64,000 nucleotides of DNA from Phocaeicola barnesiae DSM 18169 = JCM 13652. GTDB taxonomy: Bacteria > Bacteroidota > Bacteroidia > Bacteroidales > Bacteroidaceae. Positions within the stretch are counted from its first letter, which is position 1. Every line of letters starts with the position of its first letter. The translations under genes and the position numbers were made by a program. The stretch covers positions 1 to 64,000 of the forward strand of contig NZ_KB894659.1 in assembly GCF_000374585.1 (NCBI RefSeq). Direction: 5' to 3'. This document shows, in pieces, positions 17,726 to 26,941 of this stretch. The notes under the pieces were generated by a model. The model was not told the DNA's origin. It made no database searches and saw nothing but the letters and a program-made list of their open reading frames with translations.

Positions 17726-19033
17726 ATGGATTTACTGAAAAACCTGTTTAAAGGTGACAAGGTAGTATGGATCATCTACCTGTTGCTTTGTCTCATCTCA
17801 ATCATTGAGGTGTTCAGTGCGTCGAGTACCTTGACATACAAGAGCGGCGACCATTGGGGACCTATCACTACCCATATGTTACTACTGATGACAGGTACCG
17901 TGGTGGTCATTATCGCACACAACATACCGACACGGTGGTTCAAGGCTTTCAACGCATTGCTCCCCCTCTCGTGGGCCATGTTGATAGCCGTATTCATCAT
18001 CGGTGCGCTGACCAATGGAGCCAAACGATGGATTGATTTGGGATTCTTCAGGTTTCAGCCATCGGAAGTGGCTAAAATGGCCACCATTATTACGGTAGCA
18101 TATATTCTTTCTCGACTGCAAGAAGAGAATGGAGCCAATAAACGGGCGTTCAAATATATCCTTTGGGTGACAGGAATTACCTGTGCCTTGATTTTCACAG
18201 AGAATCTGTCCACTGCCTTATTGCTGGCAACCACTGTTCTGCTGCTGATGTTCATAGGACGTGTACCGTTTAAACAATTAGGTTCACTGGTAGGAATCGC
18301 TGTAGGTTTCGTGCTGATTTGCGTAACAATCATCGAAAAAGTTCCGGCTCAGACTTGGGATGACATCGGGCTACACCGAATGACGACCTGGCAATCACGT
18401 CTGGAAAACCATTTCAGCGGAGAAGAAATTCCTGCTGCCAAATTCGATATTGACAAGGATGCCCAGATTGCTCATGCCAACATCGCCATAGCCAGTAGCC
18501 ACGTATTGGGGAAAGGACCCGGAAACAGTGTACAACGTGACTTCCTTTCTCAAGCATTCTCCGATTTTATCTATGCGATTATCATCGAAGAACTGGGGTT
18601 GGTAGGAGGAGCCTGCGTTGCCCTTCTTTATATATTGCTGTTGACCCGTATCGCCAAGATTGTCCGGAAATGTGACAACACCTATTTCAGCCTGATGATT
18701 ATCGGTTTCGGAACCCTGATTGTACTGCAGGCCATGTTTAACATGCTGGTGGCCGTAGGTATCATTCCCGTAACCGGTCAACCATTACCAATGATCAGTA
18801 AAGGAGGAACTTCGACCTTAATCAACAGCGCCTACATCGGACTGATTCTGGCAGTCAGCCGTTATGTAGACAACCAGGAAGAGGCACAGGCAGAAGAGGC
18901 AGAAAAACAGAACGAAGTAAAGGCTGCCGCAGTCAGTCTTTTACAGCAGGCTGCCGAAATAGGCAACAAACAAGTTCAAGAAATTACGGATGAAACAACT
19001 ACCACACCGAAAACTGAAGGAAAAAGTGTATAA
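17726..19033 (+). CDS. ftsW: SEDS peptidoglycan glycosyltransferase FtsW
   Basis: A 435-residue SEDS-family membrane protein that polymerises lipid II at the septum together with the class B PBP of this cluster. About ten transmembrane segments. The signature GQPLPMISKGGTSTL near residue 350 and GNSVQRDFLSQAFSDFIYA near 265 are clear. A Glu/Ala/Lys/Gln-rich cytoplasmic tail (about 385-435) ends the protein. A promoter-like sequence follows before murG. Confidence 0.96.
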   Translation: MDLLKNLFKGDKVVWIIYLLLCLISIIEVFSASSTLTYKSGDHWGPITTHMLLLMTGTVVVIIAHNIPTRWFKAFNALLPLSWAMLIAVFIIGALTNGAKRWIDLGFFRFQPSEVAKMATIITVAYILSRLQEENGANKRAFKYILWVTGITCALIFTENLSTALLLATTVLLLMFIGRVPFKQLGSLVGIAVGFVLICVTIIEKVPAQTWDDIGLHRMTTWQSRLENHFSGEEIPAAKFDIDKDAQIAHANIAIASSHVLGKGPGNSVQRDFLSQAFSDFIYAIIIEELGLVGGACVALLYILLLTRIAKIVRKCDNTYFSLMIIGFGTLIVLQAMFNMLVAVGIIPVTGQPLPMISKGGTSTLINSAYIGLILAVSRYVDNQEEAQAEEAEKQNEVKAAAVSLLQQAAEIGNKQVQEITDETTTTPKTEGKSV

Positions 19034-19069
19034 AAAAGTCTAAGAATAACTATTTTACGAGTTTATTCC

Positions 19070-19077
19070 TAACTTTG
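19070..19077 (+). promoter_or_regulatory. internal promoter candidate before murG
   Basis: TAACTTTG fits TAnnTTTG in the 66-bp gap between ftsW and murG, the widest gap within the cluster. A transcript from it would begin at about 19084, which makes ATG 19085 nearly leaderless and favours ATG 19100. Confidence 0.5.
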
Positions 19078-19099
19078 CAGAGAAATGGAAGAGTTTATG

Positions 19100-20227
19100 G
19101 AAGAAAAGATACGCATAATCATCAGCGGAGGCGGAACCGGAGGACACATTTTCCCGGCCGTTTCCATCGCAAACGCCCTGAAAGCGCAACATCCCGACAT
19201 TGAAATCTTATTTGTTGGAGCTGAAGGACGTATGGAAATGCATCGTGTTCCAGCCGCTGGCTACCAGATAATAGGTTTACCCGTTGCCGGATTCGACCGC
19301 AAACATCTATGGAAGAATATCAGTGTACTGATTAAACTGGTACGGAGCCAACTGAAAGCACGACAAATCATCAAGGATTTCAAGCCCCATGCTGCAGTCG
19401 GTGTAGGCGGTTATGCCAGTGGACCAACCTTAAAAATGGCAGGAATGATGGGAATCCCGACATTGATTCAAGAACAGAATTCATACGCCGGTGTCACCAA
19501 TAAGCTGCTAGCTAAAAAGGCCTGCAAGATTTGTGTAGCCTACGAAGGTATGGAACGCTTCTTTGAAAAAGACAAGATTATCCTGACCGGTAACCCCGTC
19601 CGTCAGGGATTATTGAATCATACACTGAGCAGGGAAGCTGCTATCCAATCATTCGGCCTCGACCCTCAGAAGAAAACAATACTGATTGTAGGTGGAAGCC
19701 TTGGAGCACGGACTATCAACAATTGTGTCATGCACGGACTGGAGAAAATCAAGATGTCTGGAGTGCAGTTTATCTGGCAGACCGGAAAATTCTATATTGA
19801 AGAAGCCAAGGCAACGGTAACCAAGGCCGGAGACTTACCTATGCTGCACACCACAGATTTTATCTCCGACATGGCTGCCGCATACAGCGCCGCAGATTTG
19901 GTTATCAGCCGTGCAGGTGCAGGCTCCATTTCAGAATTCTGCCTATTGCAGAAACCGGTAATTTTAGTACCTTCACCCAATGTAGCAGAAGACCATCAGA
20001 CAAAAAATGCGTTAGCATTGGTCAACAAAGATGCTGCCCTTTACGTAAAGGATATGGAGGCCGAAGAGAAACTGCTTGATTTGGCTATCCAGACGGTACA
20101 GCAACCGGAAACACTAACAAAATTAAGTACAAACATTGCGAAGCTGGCTTTCAAAGATTCTGCCAATGTCATTGCCCAAGAAGTCTATAAGCTAGCCGTA
20201 AATTACCAGAAGAAAAATGAACGTTAA
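19100..20227 (+). CDS. murG: lipid II synthase (GlcNAc transferase) MurG
   Basis: A 375-residue peripheral membrane glycosyltransferase (GT28) that adds GlcNAc to lipid I. The glycine-rich loop GGGTGGHIFPA is at residues 10-20; other conserved pieces are GVGGYASGP near 107, the second-domain GGSLGARTIN near 200, and SRAGAGSISEFC near 273. ATG 19100 puts the start 4-5 residues before RIIISGGG, as in family members; ATG 19085 (five residues more) is possible in a read-through transcript. The end overlaps murC by 11 nt. Confidence 0.95.
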   Translation, partial: EEKIRIIISGGGTGGHIFPAVSIANALKAQHPDIEILFVGAEGRMEMHRVPAAGYQIIGLPVAGFDRKHLWKNISVLIKLVRSQLKARQIIKDFKPHAAVGVGGYASGPTLKMAGMMGIPTLIQEQNSYAGVTNKLLAKKACKICVAYEGMERFFEKDKIILTGNPVRQGLLNHTLSREAAIQSFGLDPQKKTILIVGGSLGARTINNCVMHGLEKIKMSGVQFIWQTGKFYIEEAKATVTKAGDLPMLHTTDFISDMAAAYSAADLVISRAGAGSISEFCLLQKPVILVPSPNVAEDHQTKNALALVNKDAALYVKDMEAEEKLLDLAIQTVQQPETLTKLSTNIAKLAFKDSANVIAQEVYKLAVNYQKKNER

Positions 20228-21593
20228 TACCTTGAAAGCTGTCTACTTCATCGGTGCCGGAGGCATCGGAATGAGTGCGTTGGTCCGCTATTTTCTGTCC
20301 AAAGGAAAGAAGGTAGCAGGATACGACCGTACTCCCAGTGAACTGACCCAAAAACTGAATGAAGAAGGGGCGGCTATCCATTACGAAGAAAACACTGCAC
20401 TCATTCCGGACGATTTCAAACAACCGGAAACGACACTCATCATATACACGCCGGCTATTCCAGCAAACCATCAGGAACTGACCTATTTCCGTGAAAACGG
20501 TTTTGAAATTCAGAAACGGGCACAGGTTCTAGGAATGTTGACACGCACAGAAAGAGGTATGTGTGTAGCAGGTACCCATGGAAAAACCACAACTTCCACC
20601 ATGGCCGCCCATCTGTTGCACCAGTCACACGTGACATGTAATGCCTTTTTAGGAGGTATCTCCAAGAATTACGGAACGAACCTGCTTCTTTCTGACAAGA
20701 GTGACCTCGTAGTCATTGAAGCAGACGAATTCGACCGTTCTTTCCACTGGCTGACTCCCTATGCCACTGTAATTACCGCTACGGACTCTGACCATCTGGA
20801 TATCTACGGTACCCACGAAGCTTACGTAGAAAGTTTCCGTAAATACACATCTTTGATTCGGCCAGACGGTTACCTGATTATCAAGAAAGGGATTGACCTC
20901 CAGCCGGACGTACAACCTGGAGTAACGGTATATACCTACTCCAACGATGAAGGGGATTTCCACGCAGAAAACATCCGTATAGCCAATGGTGAAATCACTT
21001 TCGATTTCATTTCACCTTTGGGCAATATTGCCGATATCCGTTTGGGAGTTCCTGTCTATGTGAATATCGAGAACGGAGTAGCAGCAATGGCTCTGGCCCA
21101 GATAGGTGGTGCTACTGCCGAAGAAATCCGTACCGCCATGGCTACTTTCCAAGGTGTAGACCGCCGGTTCGATTTCAAGATAAAGAATGACCGCATCGTA
21201 CTGCTAAGTGATTATGCGCACCATCCGGCCGAAATCAGACAGAGCGTTACTTCTATCCGCACTTTGTATCCGGATAAAAAGATTACCGCGATTTTCCAGC
21301 CTCACTTGTATACACGTACCCGCGATTTCTACAAAGAATTTGCAGACAGCCTTTCGCTGTTGGACGAAGTGATTCTGCTGGATATCTATCCGGCCCGTGA
21401 GCAACCTATTCCGGGTATAACCAGTCAGTTGATTTATGACAACCTCCGCCCAGGTATCGAAAAATGCCTGTGCAAGAAAGAAGACCTGTTAGATTTGCTG
21501 AAAAACAAGCATCTGGAGGTTCTGATTACTTTGGGAGCTGGAGACATTGACAATTACATACCACAAATTTCTGAATTACTGAAGAATAAATGA
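20217..21593 (+). CDS. murC: UDP-MurNAc:L-alanine ligase MurC
   Basis: A 458-residue Mur ligase adding the first stem residue, L-alanine. The N-terminal nucleotide fold reads VYFIGAGGIGMSALVRYF, the P-loop is AGTHGKTTTSTM near residue 118, EADEFDRSF near 170 and YAHHPAEIRQ near 334. The normal fold is complete. The start overlaps murG by 11 nt and its stop overlaps the ftsQ start (ATGA). Confidence 0.97.
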   Translation: MNVNTLKAVYFIGAGGIGMSALVRYFLSKGKKVAGYDRTPSELTQKLNEEGAAIHYEENTALIPDDFKQPETTLIIYTPAIPANHQELTYFRENGFEIQKRAQVLGMLTRTERGMCVAGTHGKTTTSTMAAHLLHQSHVTCNAFLGGISKNYGTNLLLSDKSDLVVIEADEFDRSFHWLTPYATVITATDSDHLDIYGTHEAYVESFRKYTSLIRPDGYLIIKKGIDLQPDVQPGVTVYTYSNDEGDFHAENIRIANGEITFDFISPLGNIADIRLGVPVYVNIENGVAAMALAQIGGATAEEIRTAMATFQGVDRRFDFKIKNDRIVLLSDYAHHPAEIRQSVTSIRTLYPDKKITAIFQPHLYTRTRDFYKEFADSLSLLDEVILLDIYPAREQPIPGITSQLIYDNLRPGIEKCLCKKEDLLDLLKNKHLEVLITLGAGDIDNYIPQISELLKNK

Positions 21594-22327
21594 TAAAACG
21601 AATTTTCATACTCTGTTTATCGATATTGGTAATCGGCTATCTGGTCGTAGCGATTACCACCATGAACCGCAAGCCTGACAATGAGGTCTGCAAGGGTATG
21701 GAATTGACTGTAAAGGATAGTGTTGACTATGGTTATATTACGCCTAACGGGATTAAAAACATCCTGAAGAACAGTAAACTATATCCTGAAGGCAAACGTT
21801 TGGGAGACATCAACGTACGTGCTTTGGAAAAAGCGCTTGACAACCATCCTTTCATTTCGGAAGCAGAATGCTATCTTACTTCCGGAGGGAAGGTACACGT
21901 AGAAGTCTACCAACGAATTCCTTTGCTACGAATCATGAGCAGTAACGGTGACGACTACTACATAGATCATAAAGGGAAAATTATGCCGGTACAAGGTACA
22001 TCTGTCCATGTAGCTGTAGCAACCGGCTTTATCGATAGAAAGTTCGCACGCAAAGAGCTGTACGAACTGGCTTTGTACTTACAGACCGACCCTTTCTGGA
22101 AGTCCCAGATTGAACAAATCAACGTCACTTCTAAAAAGGAGCTGGAACTTGTTCCCCGGGTAGGAGACCATCTTATCTTCCTAGGGAAAGGCGAGAACTA
22201 TCAGGAAAAGTTCAGGAGACTGAAGATTTTCTACAACGAAGCCTTGAACCGGGTAGGATGGAACAAGTACGAGCGAATCAGCATAGAATTTAATAACCAG
22301 ATTATCTGTACCAAAAAAGAGAAGTAA
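21590..22327 (+). CDS. ftsQ: cell division protein FtsQ
   Basis: A 245-residue bitopic protein. It has a short cytoplasmic N-terminus, a transmembrane segment at about 4-22 (IFILCLSILVIGYLVVAI), and a periplasmic POTRA-like plus FtsQ domain. Its place between murC and ftsA, topology and size support FtsQ although primary sequence similarity is limited. It couples to the murC stop through ATGA and is 3 nt from ftsA. Confidence 0.9.
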   Translation: MIKRIFILCLSILVIGYLVVAITTMNRKPDNEVCKGMELTVKDSVDYGYITPNGIKNILKNSKLYPEGKRLGDINVRALEKALDNHPFISEAECYLTSGGKVHVEVYQRIPLLRIMSSNGDDYYIDHKGKIMPVQGTSVHVAVATGFIDRKFARKELYELALYLQTDPFWKSQIEQINVTSKKELELVPRVGDHLIFLGKGENYQEKFRRLKIFYNEALNRVGWNKYERISIEFNNQIICTKKEK

Positions 22328-22330
22328 GAT

Positions 22331-23896
22331 ATGGCAGCAACAGATTTTATTGTAGCAATTGAACTGGGATCTACAGAGATAACAGGCATTGCAGGAAAGA
22401 AGAATGCGGACGGAAGCATCCAGATTCTCGCATATGCCAGCGAGCGTTCGTCCGATTGCATCAAGAAAGGGGCAATCTACAATCTGGATAAGACGACTCA
22501 AAGCCTTACCTCTGTCATTAGACGGTTAGAGGAAAAGCTGCAAGCTTCTATCAAAAAAGTGTACGTAGGTATAGGGGGACAATCCGTAAGAAGCCTGTAC
22601 AATACCGAGACCAAACAACTGGGCGAAGATACCAAGATATCTCAAGCCTTGATTGACTCTATGATGCAAGACAACCGTGAATTTCCACTCATTGACCAGG
22701 AGATTCTGGCGGTTGAACCTCAAGAATATAAAGTAGGAAACAATCTTCTGACAGAACCGGTAGGTATTCCTGCCGACAGAATCGAAGGACATTTCCTGAA
22801 TATTATAGCACGCCATTCACTGAAAGGTAACATCAAGCAGTGTTTCAAGCAAGCCGGATATGAAATAGCCGACTACTTCATATCTCCGCTAATGACCGCC
22901 AACACTGTACTGACCAACAGTGAAAAACGATCAGGATGTGCTCTTGTAGATTTCGGTGCAGATACGACAACTGTTTCCGTTTATAAGAGCAATATCCTCC
23001 GTCATCTGGCAGTCATTCCGTTGGGTGGCAGCAACATTACCAAAGATATCACCAGCCAACAGATTGAAGAGGAAGACGCCGAACAACTGAAGCTCCGTTT
23101 TGCAAGTGCCTTTACCGAGCCTTCAGAAGACGAGACAGAAACCTCCAAGGAATACAACCTGGACGGCAAATGTTCCATTCCTGCTCATCTGCTGGAAGAA
23201 ATTGTAGAAGCCCGTACCAATGAAATCCTGACCAACGTATGGAACCAGATTATGACTTCACAATACGGTGACAAACTGCTGGCTGGAGTCATACTGACAG
23301 GTGGAGCCTCAAACATGCGGAATATCGACCAGGCTTTTACGCGTATCACAAAGATTGATAAGGTACGTATTGCCAAGGCAGGTGATATTACACTGGTGGG
23401 CGACATCAAACTTCCGAAAGACGGAAGTCAGAATACGCTGATAGGTATCCTTGCCGCAGGAAAAGACAACTGCTGCAGAATAGACCCAAGAGGCTATCAG
23501 ACCAATTTCATCGATGAAATCCAAGCCAAAGAGCAGGAGGCCAGACAGAAAGAGGAGGAACGCAAGCGTAAGGAAGAACAGGAAAGACTGGAACGGGAGC
23601 GTCAGGCCCGGGAAGAAGCTGCACGCCGCGAAGCCGAAGAAGCCGCACGTAGAAAAGAAGAGAAATGTACCGAACTGATTGCCAAAGCAAAGATGCAGGC
23701 CGAGAATAAAAAATACAACGAGGCCATCACGGCTTTGGAAGAAGCCTCAGCCTTGAACATCGAATCGAAGAAAGAAGAGATTTCACGGTTGAAAGACGAG
23801 TTCAACAAGCAGAAGGAAGAAAACAAGTGGTTCAACAAATGGAAAAAGAAGTTCAGCCAGATTTCTGAAGATATGTTTGAAGACCCGAAGAATTAA
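22331..23896 (+). CDS. ftsA: cell division protein FtsA with long charged C-terminal extension
   Basis: A 521-residue actin-like ATPase that tethers FtsZ to the membrane. The core (about 1-395) includes FIVAIELGSTEITGIAGK, ALVDFGADTTTVSVY near 200 and GVILTGGASNMRNID near 318. Beyond this lies an extension of about 120 residues: a Glu/Arg/Lys-rich coiled-coil (about 400-445), a helical segment resembling a TPR (CTELIAKAKMQAENKKYNEA), and a terminal amphipathic helix KWFNKWKKKFSQI that probably binds the membrane. E. coli FtsA is about 420 residues. FtsZ follows after 37 nt. Confidence 0.96.
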   Translation: MAATDFIVAIELGSTEITGIAGKKNADGSIQILAYASERSSDCIKKGAIYNLDKTTQSLTSVIRRLEEKLQASIKKVYVGIGGQSVRSLYNTETKQLGEDTKISQALIDSMMQDNREFPLIDQEILAVEPQEYKVGNNLLTEPVGIPADRIEGHFLNIIARHSLKGNIKQCFKQAGYEIADYFISPLMTANTVLTNSEKRSGCALVDFGADTTTVSVYKSNILRHLAVIPLGGSNITKDITSQQIEEEDAEQLKLRFASAFTEPSEDETETSKEYNLDGKCSIPAHLLEEIVEARTNEILTNVWNQIMTSQYGDKLLAGVILTGGASNMRNIDQAFTRITKIDKVRIAKAGDITLVGDIKLPKDGSQNTLIGILAAGKDNCCRIDPRGYQTNFIDEIQAKEQEARQKEEERKRKEEQERLERERQAREEAARREAEEAARRKEEKCTELIAKAKMQAENKKYNEAITALEEASALNIESKKEEISRLKDEFNKQKEENKWFNKWKKKFSQISEDMFEDPKN

Positions 23897-23933
23897 GGAA
23901 ATACGATTATTCACCACATAATACGATTACATT

Positions 23934-25241
23934 ATGTCTGAAGAAACAACAATGCCTTTCGATTTTCCGAAAGACGCTCCCCACATCATCAAAGTGATCG
24001 GTGTAGGAGGTGGCGGTGGCAATGCCGTCAACCACATGTACAGAGAAGGTATCCACGATGTAACGTTCGTGGTCTGCAATACAGATAATCAGGCGCTCGA
24101 TGAATCGCCTGTTCCTATCAAGCTCCAGCTGGGTAGCGAAGGTCTGGGAGCCGGAAACCGCCCGGAACGTGCCAAGGCAGCTGCCGAAGAAAGCATGGAG
24201 GATATCAAACTCATGTTGAACGACGGCTGTAAAATGGCCTTCATCACTGCCGGTATGGGTGGTGGAACAGGTACTGGTGCCGCTCCAATCATCGCCAAGA
24301 CTGCCAAGGAAATGGGCATTCTGACCGTCGGCATCGTAACCATTCCGTTCCTGTTCGAAGGTAACCGAAAAATCGACCAGGCACTGGACGGTGTAGAGGA
24401 AATGAGCAACCATGTAGATGCCCTGCTGGTCATCAACAACGAACGCCTGCGCGATGTCTATTCAGACTTCAGCGTCATGAAAGCATTCGGAAAAGCTGAC
24501 GATACCCTTTCAACTGCCGCCAAGAGCATTGCCGAAATCATCACATTACGCGGTACCATCAACCTGGACTTCAACGATGTGAAAACGGTATTGAAAGACG
24601 GTGGAGTAGCCATCATGAGTACCGGTTTCGGTGAAGGCGAAGGACGTGTCACTCAAGCCATCAACGATGCGCTCCATTCACCGCTGCTGAACAACAACGA
24701 TATCTTCAACTCGAAGAAAGTATTGTTCGTCATCACCTACAGTCCGAACAGCGAACTGATGATGGGCGAAATGGATGAAATCCATGAGTTCATGAGTAAG
24801 TTCGGCAAGGACGTAGAAACCAAATGGGGTCTTTATATCGACGAATCGCTGGAAACGAAAGTGAAGTTCACCATTCTGGCAACCGGATTCGGTATCAAAG
24901 ACGTACCGGGTATGGACAGCGTACTGAACAAACGCACGCTGGAAGAACAGAAGCGATTGGAGGAGATGGAAGAAGAAGAACAGCGTAAAGATGAACGACG
25001 CAGCGACTTCTACGGCCCGAACATCCTGAAGAACAGCAACCGGAAACGCCGTCATAATGTCTACATCTTCACTCAGGAAGACCTTGACAACGATGACATC
25101 ATCAGTATGGTAGAAACGACACCGACCTATAAACGTACAAAAGCCGAACTGGAAGCTATCCAGTCCAAGGCCAATGCGGAAGAAAAGATTGTGCAGAAAC
25201 CTACCACTACCGATGCAGGTTCTATGACAATTACATTTTGA
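23934..25241 (+). CDS. ftsZ: cell division protein FtsZ
   Basis: A 435-residue tubulin-like GTPase that forms the Z ring. VIGVGGGGGNAVNHM is near residue 22, the GTP-binding loop GGGTGTGAAPII near 105, and NLDFNDVKTVLKDGG near 207. The GTPase fold ends near 325. A charged linker (EEMEEEEQRKDERRSD) leads to a conserved Bacteroidetes segment VYIFTQEDLDNDDIISMVE near 375 and a C-terminus ending TITF. The typical proteobacterial C-terminal peptide (DIPAFLR-like) is not seen. Confidence 0.98.
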   Translation: MSEETTMPFDFPKDAPHIIKVIGVGGGGGNAVNHMYREGIHDVTFVVCNTDNQALDESPVPIKLQLGSEGLGAGNRPERAKAAAEESMEDIKLMLNDGCKMAFITAGMGGGTGTGAAPIIAKTAKEMGILTVGIVTIPFLFEGNRKIDQALDGVEEMSNHVDALLVINNERLRDVYSDFSVMKAFGKADDTLSTAAKSIAEIITLRGTINLDFNDVKTVLKDGGVAIMSTGFGEGEGRVTQAINDALHSPLLNNNDIFNSKKVLFVITYSPNSELMMGEMDEIHEFMSKFGKDVETKWGLYIDESLETKVKFTILATGFGIKDVPGMDSVLNKRTLEEQKRLEEMEEEEQRKDERRSDFYGPNILKNSNRKRRHNVYIFTQEDLDNDDIISMVETTPTYKRTKAELEAIQSKANAEEKIVQKPTTTDAGSMTITF

Positions 25242-25263
25242 CAACCATTAAAATAAAATGACT

Positions 25264-25713
25264 ATGGATTTATTCGAACAAATCAGCAACGATATCAAAG
25301 AGGCGATGAAAGCCAAAGACAAAGTGAGACTGGAAACACTGCGTAACATCAAGAAAGTATTCCTGGAAGCCAAGACCGCTCCCGGAGCCAACGATACACT
25401 GACCGATGACATGGCTGTAAAAATCATGCAGAAACTGGTGAAACAAGGTAAGGATTCAGCAGCCGTTTACGAAGGACAAGGCCGTGCCGACCTGGCAGAA
25501 GGAGAAATGGCACAGGTACGCATCATCGAGACTTACCTGCCGAAACAGCTTTCTGCAGAAGAGCTGGAAGCCAAGCTGAAAGAAATCATTGCCCGTGTAG
25601 GAGCTACAAGCGGCAAAGACATGGGTAAGGTAATGGGTGTAGCCAGTAAAGAACTGGCCGGTCTGGCAGAAGGCCGTGCCATCTCAGCCAAAGTAAAAGA
25701 ACTGTTGGGATAA
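25264..25713 (+). CDS. GatB/YqeY-domain protein
   Basis: A 149-residue soluble protein of the YqeY family, related to the C-terminal domain of GatB and mainly alpha-helical. The start MDLFEQISNDIKEAMKAKD fits the family; an ATG at 25258 would add two residues. KVRLETLRNIKK and GATSGKDMGKVMGVASKEL near 117 are typical. Its exact role is uncertain; a tRNA-related function is inferred from the GatB relation. It follows ftsZ by 22 nt and ends the operon before a strong terminator. Confidence 0.92.
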   Translation: MDLFEQISNDIKEAMKAKDKVRLETLRNIKKVFLEAKTAPGANDTLTDDMAVKIMQKLVKQGKDSAAVYEGQGRADLAEGEMAQVRIIETYLPKQLSAEELEAKLKEIIARVGATSGKDMGKVMGVASKELAGLAEGRAISAKVKELLG

Positions 25714-25757
25714 ACCGTTTGCCAGCAAGCAGCCGGTTCCACTCACCGTAATAGCAG

Positions 25758-25806
25758 GCGCTGTAAAATCCCGGATAGGAATTCCGGATTTTACAGCGCT
25801 TTTTTC
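25758..25806 (+). terminator. terminator of the dcw cluster
   Basis: Long GC-containing stem GCGCTGTAAAATCCCGG / CCGGATTTTACAGCGC (one unpaired C) followed by six T. Confidence 0.9.
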
Positions 25807-25814
25807 ATATTCCA

Positions 25815-25852
25815 AAACGAACGTACGTACTCATGCAAACAAACGTTCGTTT
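25815..25852. repeat. 10-bp perfect inverted repeat
   Basis: AAACGAACGT (25815-25824) and ACGTTCGTTT (25843-25852) flank an 18-nt loop. It lies between the dcw terminator and the recO terminator and is not followed by a T run in either direction. Confidence 0.55.
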
Positions 25853-25860
25853 ACATCAAA

Positions 25861-25894
25861 ATGCCCTCATGTTTCCCTTAAAACGTGAGGACAT
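25861..25894 (-). terminator. probable recO terminator
   Basis: ATGCCCTCATGTTT and AAACGTGAGGACAT pair with two mismatches. It lies 18 bp past the recO stop in the minus direction. Confidence 0.55.
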
Positions 25895-25911
25895 TTTTCA
25901 CTACCGGTTTT

Positions 25912-26634
25912 TCAAAAAAGTTCCTGTAAGACCGAAAGAGATTTCAATTCCTGAAAGTCAGGGAGGTGAAGCCGATAGTACTCGTTGATGATATCAAGAC
26001 AACGGTTTCGTTCCATCCGGTTCATGGCAAAGAGATGCATCGTTTCATAATTCATCCGCATCAGTTGGCAGATGTGGGCAGATTCCTGGGGGCGGACAAA
26101 CATCCCGTGCAGCGGAGGTGTAGCGGTAAAACAGGCATTCAACAAATCGAAACAATCTCCCTCCACGTAATTGTCCGTATTCGGATAGAGCCCCAAAAAC
26201 CGTGACAACCGCATCAGAAACACCAGATGGAAATTGGCGAACTTTCCCTCGCACACATCCAGCCACTGGATAGAATGGACCAGATAGGCAAAAAGCGGCG
26301 CATTCTCTCCTTCTTCCCGCAAAGCCCGGTAGAGGAATTCTGCCAGAAACAAGGCAATAGCCGATTTGTACGGGTCGTACGGAAGCGTATGGAAAATGTA
26401 CGAAGCCTTAGCCTCACGAATGGGATGAATCCCCGACTTGGGACGGATATCCGCTTCGAATTCTACCAGCGACAGCGGCTGAAACAAAACAGCACGTACG
26501 GTCGACTTTCGCGAGCGTTGAACGGGTACCAGAAAGGACAGCTTCCCGCTCTGTTCCGTAAAGATGTGGACGATATTCGATTTATCATTGTATTTTACCG
26601 TATGCAATACGACTCCCGACAATTTCTGTAACAT
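25912..26634 (-). CDS. recO: DNA repair protein RecO
   Basis: A 240-residue recombination mediator. The N-terminal OB-fold reads [20 protein letters not shown], followed by the conserved PLSLVEFE near 52 and a helical C-terminal domain. In the RecFOR pathway it loads RecA onto single-stranded DNA coated by SSB. No zinc-binding cysteine cluster is seen, as in many Bacteroidetes RecO. Single gene with its own -7 element 41 bp upstream. Confidence 0.93.
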   Translation of the reverse strand: MLQKLSGVVLHTVKYNDKSNIVHIFTEQSGKLSFLVPVQRSRKSTVRAVLFQPLSLVEFEADIRPKSGIHPIREAKASYIFHTLPYDPYKSAIALFLAEFLYRALREEGENAPLFAYLVHSIQWLDVCEGKFANFHLVFLMRLSRFLGLYPNTDNYVEGDCFDLLNACFTATPPLHGMFVRPQESAHICQLMRMNYETMHLFAMNRMERNRCLDIINEYYRLHLPDFQELKSLSVLQELF

Positions 26635-26674
26635 GGCTATTCCGCATTAAGTTATTCACGACAACTTGTGCTGA

Positions 26675-26682
26675 CAAAGATA
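26675..26682 (-). promoter_or_regulatory. -7 element of recO
   Basis: Minus-strand TATCTTTG fits TAnnTTTG. The -33 box is not recognisable. Confidence 0.6.
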
Positions 26683-26731
26683 AGCTTTTAAAAAAAGATT
26701 AGGTCGGAAAAGAAAAAAAAGTTGGTTTTCT

Positions 26732-26762
26732 TTTGGTAGTATCAAAAATCTTCCTACCTTTG
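26732..26762 (+). promoter_or_regulatory. promoter of tRNA-Glu and rpsT
   Basis: TTTG (26732-26735) and TACCTTTG (26755-26762) are separated by 19 bp, a full-consensus Bacteroides promoter. Strong expression is expected for a tRNA/ribosomal-protein unit. Confidence 0.85.
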
Positions 26763-26827
26763 CAACCGCAAACGAGAGATACGCTCCTCGCTAAGCAGCC
26801 AAGAAGTTCTTTCTGGCCAAAAAGGAT

Positions 26828-26899
26828 GGCCCGTTCGTCTATCGGTTAGGACGCAAGATTTTCATTCTTGAAAGGGGGGTTCGATTCCCCCACGGGCTA
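26828..26899 (+). tRNA. tRNA-Glu (anticodon TTC)
   Basis: A 72-nt cloverleaf. The acceptor strands GGCCCGT and ACGGGCT pair with a G-T wobble at the end; the anticodon stem is CAAGA/TCTTG with loop TTTTCAT, giving anticodon TTC; the T arm is GGGGG-TTCGATT-CCCCC. CCA is not encoded. It lies 42 bp before rpsT, without a terminator between, so both may come from one transcript. Confidence 0.95.
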
Positions 26900-26941
26900 C
26901 ATAATAAACAAAAATCACGAACATATTAAAGATTAGTCGAG

